From positions 14,882 to 48,826 of the forward strand of contig CAJOJP010000025.1 in assembly GCA_905234915.1 (NCBI GenBank): a stretch of 33,945 nt of DNA, read 5' to 3'. The position numbers and the translations under genes are program-made. How positions within the stretch are numbered: position 1 is the stretch's first letter; each line of letters opens with the position of its first letter. The stretch is from Candidatus Gastranaerophilales bacterium (GTDB lineage Bacteria > Cyanobacteriota > Vampirovibrionia > Gastranaerophilales > Gastranaerophilaceae). Under the pieces are notes generated by a model that was not told the origin of the DNA, ran no database searches, and saw only the letters and a list, made by a program, of their open reading frames with translations. Shown piece after piece: positions 26,492 through 33,945 of this stretch.

Positions 26492-27490
26492 ATGGAATTT
26501 GTAAAGTACTTTCAAAACAAAAAAGTAAAATGTCTGATTTGTCCGCGGGAATGCTTTTTAAATGAAGGACAAAGAGGTTTTTGTCACGTAAGAGTCAACT
26601 CAAACGGCAGCTTAATTCTTGATACTTACGGAAAAACAACAGGACTTTCTATTGATCCTATTGAAAAAAAACCGCTTTATCATTTTTATCCCGCATCACA
26701 AGTTCTTTCTTTCGGAACTTTCGGCTGTAATATGGGATGCTTATTCTGCCAGAATTTTCACATTAGTAAATATAGAGGCGATATTTCCGTATCAAAAACA
26801 GCTATGCCTGACGATATAGTTCAAACAGCAAAAAAATATAATTGTAAAAGTGTTGCGTTTACTTATAATGATCCTGATGTTTTTCTTGAATATGCCGTTG
26901 ATACCGCAAAATTATGCCGTGAAGAAGGTATAAAAACTGTTGCCGTTACCGCAGGTTACATTAACGAAGCTCCTCGCAAAGAATTTTACAAGTATATTGA
27001 TGCAGCTAATATTGATTTGAAAGGCTTTAGCGAAGAATTTTATAAGAAAAACTGCCTCGCTCATCTGCAACCTGTTTTAAATACCATAAAATATACTGTT
27101 AATGAAACTCCCTGCCACGTTGAACTTACTACTCTTTTAATCGAAGGAGAAAATGACTCTGTAACAATGCTTGAAAATGAATGCAAATGGATTACTGATA
27201 ATCTCGGAAACAATGTTCCCCTGCATTTTAGTGCATTTTACCCGAGATATAAATTCAATGACAGAAAATCAACAAGCTTGCAAACACTTTTAAATGCCCG
27301 TAATATTGCAATTAATGCCGGAATAAAATACGTTTATACAGGCAATCTTGATACCGTTGAAACCTCCTCTACATACTGCCATAATTGCAAAAACATTATT
27401 ATTAAAAGATACGGCTACAATATTTTAGAATATAATCTTACCGGCAACAAATGCAATTTCTGCGGCAGCGAATGCATTGGCAAATTTTAA
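26492..27490 (+). CDS. amrS: AmmeMemoRadiSam system radical SAM enzyme
   Basis: A 332-aa radical SAM protein of the PFL-activase-like group. The [4Fe-4S] motif CNMGCLFC (C79, C83, C86) binds SAM. An N-terminal cysteine cluster (C14, C17, C21, C31) and a C-terminal zinc-ribbon-like set (YCHNC and KCNFCGSEC) are typical of AmrS. It starts 23 bases from the divergent Memo-AMMECR1 fusion, completing the AmmeMemoRadiSam triad in two genes. The physiological reaction is not established. No Shine-Dalgarno is present, and TATAAT ends 7 bases before the ATG, so a leaderless transcript is predicted. Confidence 0.93.
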   Translation: MEFVKYFQNKKVKCLICPRECFLNEGQRGFCHVRVNSNGSLILDTYGKTTGLSIDPIEKKPLYHFYPASQVLSFGTFGCNMGCLFCQNFHISKYRGDISVSKTAMPDDIVQTAKKYNCKSVAFTYNDPDVFLEYAVDTAKLCREEGIKTVAVTAGYINEAPRKEFYKYIDAANIDLKGFSEEFYKKNCLAHLQPVLNTIKYTVNETPCHVELTTLLIEGENDSVTMLENECKWITDNLGNNVPLHFSAFYPRYKFNDRKSTSLQTLLNARNIAINAGIKYVYTGNLDTVETSSTYCHNCKNIIIKRYGYNILEYNLTGNKCNFCGSECIGKF

Positions 27491-27501
27491 AAATTTGGTT
27501 G

Positions 27502-27529
27502 TTGTCTATATTTTATTTGTGTGTATAAT
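27502..27529 (+). promoter_or_regulatory. Promoter upstream of the 27655 gene
   Basis: TTGTCT (27502-27507) and TATAAT (27524-27529) have a 16-base spacer. The predicted leader is about 120 bases and contains a direct repeat, AAGCTGTTTTG, at 27535-27545 and 27549-27559. Confidence 0.5.
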
Positions 27530-27654
27530 ATAAAAAGCTGTTTTGCCAAAGCTGTTTTGTTAAAAAATATAAATTTTCACATAATAAATAGCAATAGTTT
27601 TTTTTACGGTATTTATATTATTGGAACGGCTTTATATTTGTGTAAAAAGGGCTA

Positions 27655-28674
27655 ATGTGTAAAAATATGAATTTGATTGATGCAAACATAACTAAACAAA
27701 CGATAAAAAATAAAACTTCTTTCAAGGAGGATATTCAAAGTGCATATAAAGATCCGCTTATGCAATGGCCGTTAAGAGGCTGTGCTTATTCTAACGAAGT
27801 AGGTGCCGCAATACACGGTATATCCCCTAAACTCGGAACTGCATTGTGGATTCCGGCATTGATGTATTTCGGGGCTGATATTTATGATAAATATAAAAAT
27901 GATGAAACAATTTATAACCCCAGCAAAAAAAGAGGAGTAAAAGAAACCGTGTTTCAGGCACTTGCAAGCGTTTTAATGCCTACAGGTGCCGTATGTCTGG
28001 GGCAAAAAGCCGCTTCCTCTCTAAATCGTTTTGCACAAGACGAGTTAACTTCTCAATCTAAAATTGATGTTATTGAAAAATCTATGGATTATATGGAATC
28101 ACAGCGTTTAAGCTCTTTTGCAGATAAAAAACAAGAGTATGCAAAAGAATTTAAAACTTCGATTTTGGAAGCCGCAAATAATAGCCGCGATGATTTTAAA
28201 GCACTTTCTCCCTTAAAAAAGGCTCTTGCCTTCTTAAATCCTTTTAATGATAACGATTCTATAGCATTTGCAAAAAAAGATAAACTCGGAAATTTTGCCC
28301 AAAAGCAGGCTTTAGAAGTTATGGAAATGCGCGAACAGTTAATGAAAAATAGAAAACCTAAAAATATGTCTAAAAAACTGTTTGAAAAATTTAAAACACT
28401 AAAACAGGAATATGCAAAAATATATCCTGAAAATCACATAGGTAAAGCTGCTAAAAGTATTTTAAAAGACCATCATCAAAATCAAATCTTTAAAAACAAA
28501 TTGGTTAAAACAGCGGGCGGATTTGTAAGTTTGGCTCTGCTTATAAAGCCTATTGATAATTTTGTTGAACATATTGTAATAAAGAAAACCGTTGAACCTG
28601 GCTTGGATTATATTTCGGAAAATTATAAAAATTCAAGACATTTCAGACGTTATTCAAACGCAACTGAACAATAA
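27655..28674 (+). CDS. Lineage-type hypothetical protein with two hydrophobic segments
   Basis: A 339-aa protein that I do not recognise. An N-terminal helical region (1-50) precedes a hydrophobic segment, ALWIPALMYFGADIYDKY (about 63-80), then NPSKKRG and a second semi-hydrophobic helix (about 100-121). The middle is long, charged and helical (125-275). A hydrophobic helix lies at about 282-300 (AGGFVSLALLIKPIDNF). It has no signal peptide, so it may be inserted in or peripheral to the inner membrane. AAAGG ends 4 bases before the ATG. A second ATG at 27667 is an alternative start. No catalytic motif is visible. Confidence 0.75.
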   Translation: MCKNMNLIDANITKQTIKNKTSFKEDIQSAYKDPLMQWPLRGCAYSNEVGAAIHGISPKLGTALWIPALMYFGADIYDKYKNDETIYNPSKKRGVKETVFQALASVLMPTGAVCLGQKAASSLNRFAQDELTSQSKIDVIEKSMDYMESQRLSSFADKKQEYAKEFKTSILEAANNSRDDFKALSPLKKALAFLNPFNDNDSIAFAKKDKLGNFAQKQALEVMEMREQLMKNRKPKNMSKKLFEKFKTLKQEYAKIYPENHIGKAAKSILKDHHQNQIFKNKLVKTAGGFVSLALLIKPIDNFVEHIVIKKTVEPGLDYISENYKNSRHFRRYSNATEQ

Positions 28675-28788
28675 ATAACCAAAATACAGATAAGAAATGT
28701 AAATAAATATTAACTTATAAAATTTAAATAGCATTTTTTATATAATTAATTTTTTTATATAAATGTGTGTAAGGAAGGAGTTTTGGTT

Positions 28789-29262
28789 ATGGATTTACAA
28801 AAATTATCATCAAATTTTGATTATTATTCAAAGGCACAGGAAAATAACGGCTGGTCTTATTCTGCAAACAGAGGACAATCAGCACAAGCAAAAGCTAATA
28901 TTGACGGGTTAAATAAAATAATTAATCAGGATACTTATGATACTTATGTCCCGAGTTCCAAGAAAAATGAACAAGAGTCAATGACTAAACTTGTTAAAAA
29001 AATGTTAGCTGAATATGCCGGAAACTACATTAAACAGAAAAAAGAAGAGGACATAATATCTTTTGACGAATTATGTAAAGAATGTTTTGGGAAAAAACTT
29101 GAAGAAAAGGGCATACAAGGAGTAACGGAAGATATATTAACAGCTAATAATGTTCAACAGGAGGAACTTGATAAAAAAGGATTAATAGGGGTTTTGCAAG
29201 ATATAAATAATAATCAAATAAATACAAATGATGACGAGTCTGACCCAAAAGACTTAATATAA
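28789..29262 (+). CDS. Small hypothetical protein
   Basis: A 157-aa soluble, charged protein that I do not recognise. The start ATG 28789 is fixed by the very strong AAGGAAGGAG at 28771-28780, 8 bases upstream. The frame is open from 28765, but those codons contain this ribosome site. The N-terminus is polar with Ser/Asn/Gln (YYSKAQENNGWSYSANRG). The middle is helical, and the C-terminus repeats the pattern KxxExKGIxGVxxDIxxxNN twice (about 104-120 and 125-144). It lies 114 bases after the preceding hypothetical gene on the same strand, with a TATAAT at 28741-28746. Confidence 0.78.
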   Translation: MDLQKLSSNFDYYSKAQENNGWSYSANRGQSAQAKANIDGLNKIINQDTYDTYVPSSKKNEQESMTKLVKKMLAEYAGNYIKQKKEEDIISFDELCKECFGKKLEEKGIQGVTEDILTANNVQQEELDKKGLIGVLQDINNNQINTNDDESDPKDLI

Positions 29263-29343
29263 AAAGTCAAGTTATTGTATAGGTACATATTATTGCATAA
29301 ATTCTTGTAATATTTTATCATAATTGTATTATAAGGTTATTTT

Positions 29344-30297
29344 ATGCAAAAAGCGAAACTTGCAATAATACTTCCGGCATATAATGAAGAAGAATGTATT
29401 GAAGATACATCAGAGCGTTTGCTTGCAATAATGGAGGTTCTTCAAAAAGAAAATTTAATATCAAATGAAAGTTTTTTATTTTGGGTTGATGACGGAAGCA
29501 ATGATAATACATGGAATTTAATAGAAAAATTGCATAATACAAATTTCGAGAAAATAAAAGGAATAAAGTTCAGTAAAAACTTTGGCAATCAAAAGGCAAT
29601 ACTGGCAGGTCTTTTTGAAGGTTTTAAATACGGAGCCGATTGTTTTATTTCTATTGATGCTGATTTACAGCAGGACGAATTTAAAATAAAAGAATTTATA
29701 CAAAAATATCAAAATGGTGCGAAAATAGTTGCAGGAATCAGAAACAACCGTAAAACGGACGGTATTATAAAAAAGGCTGCAGCTCTTTTGTTTTATAAAC
29801 TAATGAATTTAATGGGAGTAAATTTAACGGTAAATCATTCCGATTACAGACTTGTCAGCAGAGAAGCAGTTCAAGCACTCCAAAAATTTCCCGAAACAAA
29901 TTTATTTTTAAGAGGAATTTTTAATGAACTGGGATTTAAAAAAGACTATGTTTATTTTGATGTTAAACAAAGAAAATACGGAAAAACAAAATTCACAAAC
30001 GAGAAGCTTTTTACATTAGCTATAAGCGGAATTACTTCTTTTAGCATTGTTCCTTTAAGATTTGTATCATCTTTAGGTGTATTAATGTCGATAGTGAGTT
30101 TTTTTGTAGGATTAAGTGCAATGTGGGAAAAAGTTGTTAACCATACAACTATTCCCGGCTGGGCAACAATAATTGTTACAGTAGGTTTTGTCGGTGGTAT
30201 TCAAATATTGTGTACAGGAATAATAGGTGAATATCTGGGGCAATTATTTCAAGAGGTTAAAGCACGTCCAAGGTATATAATTGAAAAAGAACTATGA
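29344..30297 (+). CDS. GtrB/DPM1-like polyprenyl-phosphate glycosyltransferase
   Basis: A 317-aa membrane GT2 enzyme that loads a sugar onto a polyprenyl phosphate carrier. The GT-A domain has LPAYNEEE (10-17), VDDGSND (48-54) and SIDADLQ (103-109, with D105 and D107 metal-binding). QRKYGKTKF is typical of the family. Two C-terminal membrane segments (about 237-258 and 270-295) match GtrB. AAGG lies 7 bases before the ATG. Carrier-linked sugars of this kind feed GT-C enzymes, such as the one at 10167-11498, though the two loci are 18 kb apart. It ends 6 bases from the convergent cyclase gene. Confidence 0.9.
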   Translation: MQKAKLAIILPAYNEEECIEDTSERLLAIMEVLQKENLISNESFLFWVDDGSNDNTWNLIEKLHNTNFEKIKGIKFSKNFGNQKAILAGLFEGFKYGADCFISIDADLQQDEFKIKEFIQKYQNGAKIVAGIRNNRKTDGIIKKAAALLFYKLMNLMGVNLTVNHSDYRLVSREAVQALQKFPETNLFLRGIFNELGFKKDYVYFDVKQRKYGKTKFTNEKLFTLAISGITSFSIVPLRFVSSLGVLMSIVSFFVGLSAMWEKVVNHTTIPGWATIIVTVGFVGGIQILCTGIIGEYLGQLFQEVKARPRYIIEKEL

Positions 30298-30303
30298 AAA
30301 AAA

Positions 30304-31917
30304 TTATGAAGCAGGCTGTTCTTCCGGTACATATCTTGTAATTTGACCGTCTATAAACATGTGAATACAATTTTTTCCGTTCCTTTTTGAAACATATAAA
30401 GCTTTATCGGCACAATCAATTAAACTTTTAATTTCTGTTGCGGTATTTGGAAATTCTGCTAAACCTATACTCACAGTCGGACTAACAAAAGTGTTTTCAT
30501 CAACTTTTATTTCTATTTCGCTTATTTTTTGTCTTAATCTTTCTGCAATTGTAACAGCTTTATCAGTTGAAGTTTCAGGTAAAATAACAGTAAACTCTTC
30601 ACCGCCGTAACGTGCAGGAATATCAACATGTCTTATAGTCTTTTGAATTGTCGAAGCAATTTCTTTCAGCACTATATCGCCAATTAAATGTCCGTAGGTA
30701 TCATTTACATTTTTAAAGTTATCTATATCCATCATTAGTAAAGTCAAAGAATGACGGTAACGCTGCACTCTTTTTAATTCGGATTCAAGCAGAGAATAAA
30801 AATGCCTGTGTATATAAAGTTTTGTTAATCCGTCTTTTGTAGCCAGTTCGTACAGCTGAGCATTATCTACCGCGATGGCTGCTTGATTTGCAAGTGCTTC
30901 AACAAATTCCAAATCTTTTTTATTAAAAAGTTTTCCGTTCTTTTTATTTGTAATATTAATAATACCGATACACTCGCCTTTTGCAATTAAAGGCACGCAT
31001 ATTAAAGAGGATATACTGCCGTTTGTATTAAACTGGCTAAATCTCGGGTCTTGTCCGCCTAAATTTGTAATGATTGATTTTTTTTCGGTAAATACTTTTC
31101 CTGCAATACCGCTGTCGGGTGTCATTCTTTTACACTCAATAAGACCGTTATTTATTTCGTCTTCCTGCTTTTTATCTTTTAAACCATATACTACTTTAAC
31201 CTGCAATGTATTATCAGATGAATCATATAGCATTAAAGACCCTTTTTCGGCATTAACGGTTTCTATGGCTTTATCTAATATTACACCGATTAAGCGTTTT
31301 AAATCATCAATAAAGTTAACTGCCTGTGATATATTATAAAGTATTGAGAGATTGTGAAGTGTTTTATTAAGCTCAAGTATTTCATTTTCCTGCTCTTTAT
31401 TTTTTATAAATTTTCTTAAAATCGGATCAATACAACTAAAGACTTTATCTATATACTTAAAATCATTTTCCGTATATATTGACTCATCATCTTTTTCGCC
31501 GATAAAACAAACACAAAACGGCTCATGATTATGATATAAAGATTTAATATATTTTGCATTTAAACCGTGCAAATTTTGAGTATCCCAAAATGCTTTATAA
31601 ATTAAATGTCCATCTTCATTTCTAACATTTATAAGTTCTTCCGTTTCATTCTGCAAAAAAGGAGCATTATCGGCATCAAACTCATATTCGTTGTCGGAGT
31701 CGGTAGAAATATTCTTGGTTTGAAAAATCCCGTTGTTTAACAAAAAGAACCTGATAGCTTTTAGTCCTAAAGAAGATTTTACCAAAAAAGTAATCTTCGA
31801 CAATAAATCTTCAATAGAACGCGATTGATTTGCAACCATATTTAAATCAAATAAATTATGCAATTCTAAAACATTTTTTTGTAAACTATAAACTTTTTCT
31901 GCTAAATCCTGATTCAT
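30304..31917 (-). CDS. Diguanylate cyclase with two GAF-type sensor domains
   Basis: A 537-aa predicted cytosolic enzyme making cyclic-di-GMP from GTP. A GAF-like domain spans about 30-170, then a coiled linker. A clearer GAF is at about 190-357 (KGSLMLYD, GIAGKVF, ICVPLIAKGECIGIINI). GGDEF runs from about 360 to 525, with the active site GGEEF (438-442). An intact inhibitory RxxD site (RHVD 429-432) lies exactly five residues before it, so product inhibition is expected. No EAL or HD-GYP domain is present. ATG 31917 is chosen: TATAAT ends 6 bases before it, with TTGTAA 17 bases further up. An upstream ATG at 31965 would overlap ribD and adds non-family residues. Confidence 0.92.
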   Translation of the reverse strand: MNQDLAEKVYSLQKNVLELHNLFDLNMVANQSRSIEDLLSKITFLVKSSLGLKAIRFFLLNNGIFQTKNISTDSDNEYEFDADNAPFLQNETEELINVRNEDGHLIYKAFWDTQNLHGLNAKYIKSLYHNHEPFCVCFIGEKDDESIYTENDFKYIDKVFSCIDPILRKFIKNKEQENEILELNKTLHNLSILYNISQAVNFIDDLKRLIGVILDKAIETVNAEKGSLMLYDSSDNTLQVKVVYGLKDKKQEDEINNGLIECKRMTPDSGIAGKVFTEKKSIITNLGGQDPRFSQFNTNGSISSLICVPLIAKGECIGIINITNKKNGKLFNKKDLEFVEALANQAAIAVDNAQLYELATKDGLTKLYIHRHFYSLLESELKRVQRYRHSLTLLMMDIDNFKNVNDTYGHLIGDIVLKEIASTIQKTIRHVDIPARYGGEEFTVILPETSTDKAVTIAERLRQKISEIEIKVDENTFVSPTVSIGLAEFPNTATEIKSLIDCADKALYVSKRNGKNCIHMFIDGQITRYVPEEQPAS

Positions 31918-31923
31918 ATTCCG

Positions 31924-31952
31924 ATTATACCTTAAATAATTTATTTTTACAA
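31924..31952 (-). promoter_or_regulatory. Promoter at the ribD stop giving a leaderless cyclase mRNA
   Basis: On the minus strand, TTGTAA (31952-31947) and TATAAT (31929-31924) are 17 bases apart. The -10 overlaps the ribD stop codon. The cyclase ATG lies 6 bases downstream of the -10, so transcription would begin at the start codon. Confidence 0.55.
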
Positions 31953-33037
31953 AAATATCCGACAATCATTATATCGCTTTTTAATTTTTTCGTCGATACT
32001 AATTTTAAAGTATTGCATTCTGAGATATTTTGTCTGATGCATCCTTGCGAAAAATCTATACCTTCTTTATCGGAGAGTATTTTAGGCGCAATAAACTGAA
32101 TAAGTTTATCAACTAAGCCTTCCTGTATAAAGGAATTATTTAGAAAAGCCCCTGCTTCAACAAGAATACTTTTTATTCCCTCTTTATATAATAAGCTAAC
32201 AGCTTTAGATAAATCCACCCTTTTATTTTTCATAGGACATTTAATTATTTTAACATTATAATTAAAATTCAGAATTTTATCATCGGGAATATTTTCTCCC
32301 GTAATAATTATAACAGGAGTTTTATCATCATTATATACATTAAAATCACCTGTTGTTTTTAAAGTTGTATCAATTACAATCCTTATTGGATTTCTTCCGT
32401 TTTTCATCCGGCATGTCAAAGAAGGGTTATCTTTTATTACGGTATTTGAACTTGTTAAAACGGCATCATATTTATTTCTTAATTTTTGCACTTCATATCT
32501 TGAGGTTTCATCAGTAATCCATTTTGAATTGCCTGTTCTTGCCGCAATTTTACCGTCAAGTGTAACAGCAGTTTTAATTGTAATAAAAGGCATTTTTTCA
32601 AGTTGATTTTTTATAAAAATTTCATTAAACATAAGGCATTCATCTTCAAGAACACCTGTTATAACTTCAATTCCCGCTTCTTTTAATTTTTTTATTCCGC
32701 TGCCCGATACAAGGGGATTAGGGTCAATCATACCTATGATAACTTTTTTTAAGCCTTTTTCTATAATCAAATCGGCGCAGGGCGGAGTTTTTCCGTAATG
32801 CGAACAGGGTTCAAGATTTACTATTATTGATTTTCCGGATAAATCAGCTGAGGTATTAAGTAATGCATTTCGTTCGGCATGGTTTTCGCCATATTTAGCG
32901 TGATATCCTTCCGATATAATATTAAAATTATCATCAAAAACAACCGCTCCGACAAGAGGATTAGGAGAAACTCTGCCCTCCCCTTTTTTGGCAAGCATCA
33001 AACAATGCTTCATCAACTTTTTATAATTATCCGACAT
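31925..33037 (-). CDS. ribD: Bifunctional riboflavin biosynthesis deaminase/reductase
   Basis: A 370-aa enzyme covering two steps of riboflavin synthesis: deamination of the pyrimidine intermediate, then reduction of the ribosyl side chain with NADPH. The N-terminal deaminase has H53-A-E55 and the zinc ligands in PCSHYGKTPPC (C78, C87). The reductase domain starts around residue 147 with the family phrases KTAVTLDGKIAA, SKWIT and VEAGAFLNNSF. No other rib gene is in the window. The start overlaps the upstream hypothetical gene by 11 bases, so expression is coupled. No FMN riboswitch was recognised upstream. Confidence 0.96.
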   Translation of the reverse strand: MSDNYKKLMKHCLMLAKKGEGRVSPNPLVGAVVFDDNFNIISEGYHAKYGENHAERNALLNTSADLSGKSIIVNLEPCSHYGKTPPCADLIIEKGLKKVIIGMIDPNPLVSGSGIKKLKEAGIEVITGVLEDECLMFNEIFIKNQLEKMPFITIKTAVTLDGKIAARTGNSKWITDETSRYEVQKLRNKYDAVLTSSNTVIKDNPSLTCRMKNGRNPIRIVIDTTLKTTGDFNVYNDDKTPVIIITGENIPDDKILNFNYNVKIIKCPMKNKRVDLSKAVSLLYKEGIKSILVEAGAFLNNSFIQEGLVDKLIQFIAPKILSDKEGIDFSQGCIRQNISECNTLKLVSTKKLKSDIMIVGYFCKNKLFKV

Positions 33038-33638
33038 TTTTTACTTTCTTAAAAAATCCTTCCGTAATTATTTGCGAATATTTATTTTTTTCATTTAATG
33101 AAATTATAATAACGTTTTTGCCGTCATTAGTTTCAGCAACACCTACTATACCTTCCATATCTTTAATAGGAAGATTAGAAACCTCTGCTTTTACTTTAAC
33201 ATAAGGTATATTTTGTCCTATTGCGTTAAAACTACCTTGTTTTATTATTTTAACTTTATCGGGCTTCAAAAATTTATTCTTATATTTGGTAATTAAATTA
33301 TCAATTTTTTCTTGAATATTATCACTTTGAATATCTTCTTTCGTCAGTGAAACACCATTTTTAGGCTCTAAAATAAAAATTTTTTGTCCTGTAGCATTGT
33401 GTTGTACTAATATCATCTTGTTTTTTAATATTTTTAAAGCTTTATCAACAGAATATTCATCGTCAATTTCAGATAAATCAATAAATTCTTTCGCGCTATC
33501 AGCTGCCTGTTCCTGAGAAACAGCTTTTCTTTCACTAATTTTATCCTGTAATAAATCAATAATACCAAGATATTTCAGACCAAAAAATACCAAAATTGCA
33601 AGAATAATATTTTTTATAGAACTAAAACACCCTTTCAT
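33027..33638 (-). CDS. Membrane-anchored hypothetical protein upstream of ribD
   Basis: A 203-aa protein that I do not recognise. One hydrophobic segment (about 9-27) follows a short start MKGCFSSIKN, suggesting an N-terminal anchor. The Cys is too early and lacks a lipobox. Residues 30-110 are charged and helical. Residues 110-200 alternate beta-like strands (KVKIIKQGSF, IPYVKVKAEVS, EGIVGVAET, NVIIISLN) that could form a compact extracytoplasmic domain. AAGGAG lies 6 bases before the ATG. It overlaps ribD by 11 bases, so it is the likely first gene of the operon here. Confidence 0.78.
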   Translation of the reverse strand: MKGCFSSIKNIILAILVFFGLKYLGIIDLLQDKISERKAVSQEQAADSAKEFIDLSEIDDEYSVDKALKILKNKMILVQHNATGQKIFILEPKNGVSLTKEDIQSDNIQEKIDNLITKYKNKFLKPDKVKIIKQGSFNAIGQNIPYVKVKAEVSNLPIKDMEGIVGVAETNDGKNVIIISLNEKNKYSQIITEGFFKKVKNVG

Positions 33639-33682
33639 TTTTACTCCTTTATATTTTATTATAAGCTAATTATATATGATTT

Positions 33683-33807
33683 TACACCAAAATACTTTTC
33701 CTGCGTATATTTAAGTATAAAGTTGTTAATCTGCATAAAGCATGTCCAAGTTCAGAAACATATTGGACTATTAAATTAATATACAACATAAAGTATATTT
33801 TGGTGTA
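33683..33807. repeat. Nested inverted-repeat structure in a gene-free region
   Basis: The outer arms are TACACCAAAATACTT (33683-33697) and AAGTATATTTTGGTGTA (33791-33807), complementary except for a 2-base bulge. Inside them lies a perfect GTCCAA/TTGGAC hairpin (33744-33749 with 33763-33768). A bulged GTTGTTAAT / ATTAATATACAAC pairing lies between. No open frame was found. It could be a structured RNA, a small MITE-like element or a 5' leader. Confidence 0.45.
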
Positions 33808-33945
33808 TAAGTCTAAAAATTGTTTATATTAAAGCATTAACGGCAGGTCAGGGGATATATTAATTTAAGTAAAAAACAAGTAAAAAACAAAAAATAGCGT
33901 CCTGATGCTACGCACAGATAACATCAATCTCAGTCGTGGCTTCGT
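33808..33945. other. Right-end intergenic stretch, no gene recognised
   Basis: It contains a tandem 11-bp direct repeat, AAGTAAAAAAC (33867-33877 and 33878-33888), and a short GCGT/ACGC hairpin followed on the minus strand by TATTTTTT (33890-33915). The hairpin might terminate a gene entering from beyond the right end. Too little sequence is present to decide. Confidence 0.3.

Noticed and set aside
33910-33945. Possible C-terminus of a minus-strand gene (EATTEIDVICA then stop)
   Set aside because: Only 11 codons are present at the window edge, which is not enough to distinguish a gene from chance.

Overview
This window is AT-rich and gene-dense, with short intergenic gaps and convergent genes that end within a few bases of each other. 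No phage, IS, CRISPR or tRNA gene was seen. The gene set suggests a fermentative relative of the cyanobacteria, most likely a gut Melainabacterium (Vampirovibrionia, Gastranaerophilales). It includes a cyanobacterial-style SigF-like sigma factor beside a prepilin peptidase, AdhE, a large SRP RNA, LysM-like and Asp/Ser-rich surface-type proteins, and several genes I cannot match to any named family. The lineage is an inference from gene content and composition, not from a marker alignment.

Layout. (1) 1-2234: fusA on the minus strand with its terminator. (2) 2490-3143: a small exported AMIN-like protein. (3) 6470-3163, minus strand: a tight run of cdd, SigF-like sigma factor, prepilin peptidase and a family 2 glycosyltransferase. 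(4) 6646-8278: murA from a TTG start, overlapping a small gene that contains a duplicated RWYDxDP module. (5) 11498-8275, minus strand: a polytopic GT-C-like protein followed by two paralogous SGNH-fold proteins. (6) 11578-12193: a divergent XRE regulator and small HAD phosphatase around a probable operator. (7) 14074-12203: ftsH. (8) 14235-18631: a LysM-like envelope protein, then a TPR protein, histidine kinase and tadA that overlap end to start. (9) 18638-18962: the SRP RNA with a near-consensus promoter and terminator. (10) 19044-21734: adhE. (11) 25047-21858, minus strand: a roughly 1,060-codon Ser-Asp-Ala-Asp repeat protein whose frame is broken by a 5-base loss inside one 12-base repeat. 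(12) 25131-27490: a divergent AmmeMemoRadiSam pair (Memo-AMMECR1 fusion and radical SAM enzyme) sharing a palindromic -10 element. (13) 27655-29262: two lineage-type hypothetical genes. (14) 29344-30297: a polyprenyl-phosphate-type glycosyltransferase. (15) 33638-30304, minus strand: a membrane-anchored hypothetical protein, ribD and a double-GAF diguanylate cyclase. (16) 33683-33807: a noncoding inverted-repeat structure.

Common threads. Envelope and surface biology dominates: MurA, prepilin peptidase, two GT2 enzymes, a GT-C enzyme, SGNH proteins, LysM-like and AMIN-like proteins and the SDAD repeat protein. Several genes (TPR, AmrS, Memo-AMMECR1, GGDEF) have a TATAAT box 6-8 bases before the ATG and no well-placed Shine-Dalgarno, so their mRNAs are predicted to be leaderless or nearly so. 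The best candidates for undescribed biology are the frame-broken SDAD protein, the AmmeMemoRadiSam pair with its shared promoter, the GT-C/SGNH cassette and the XRE/HAD cassette.
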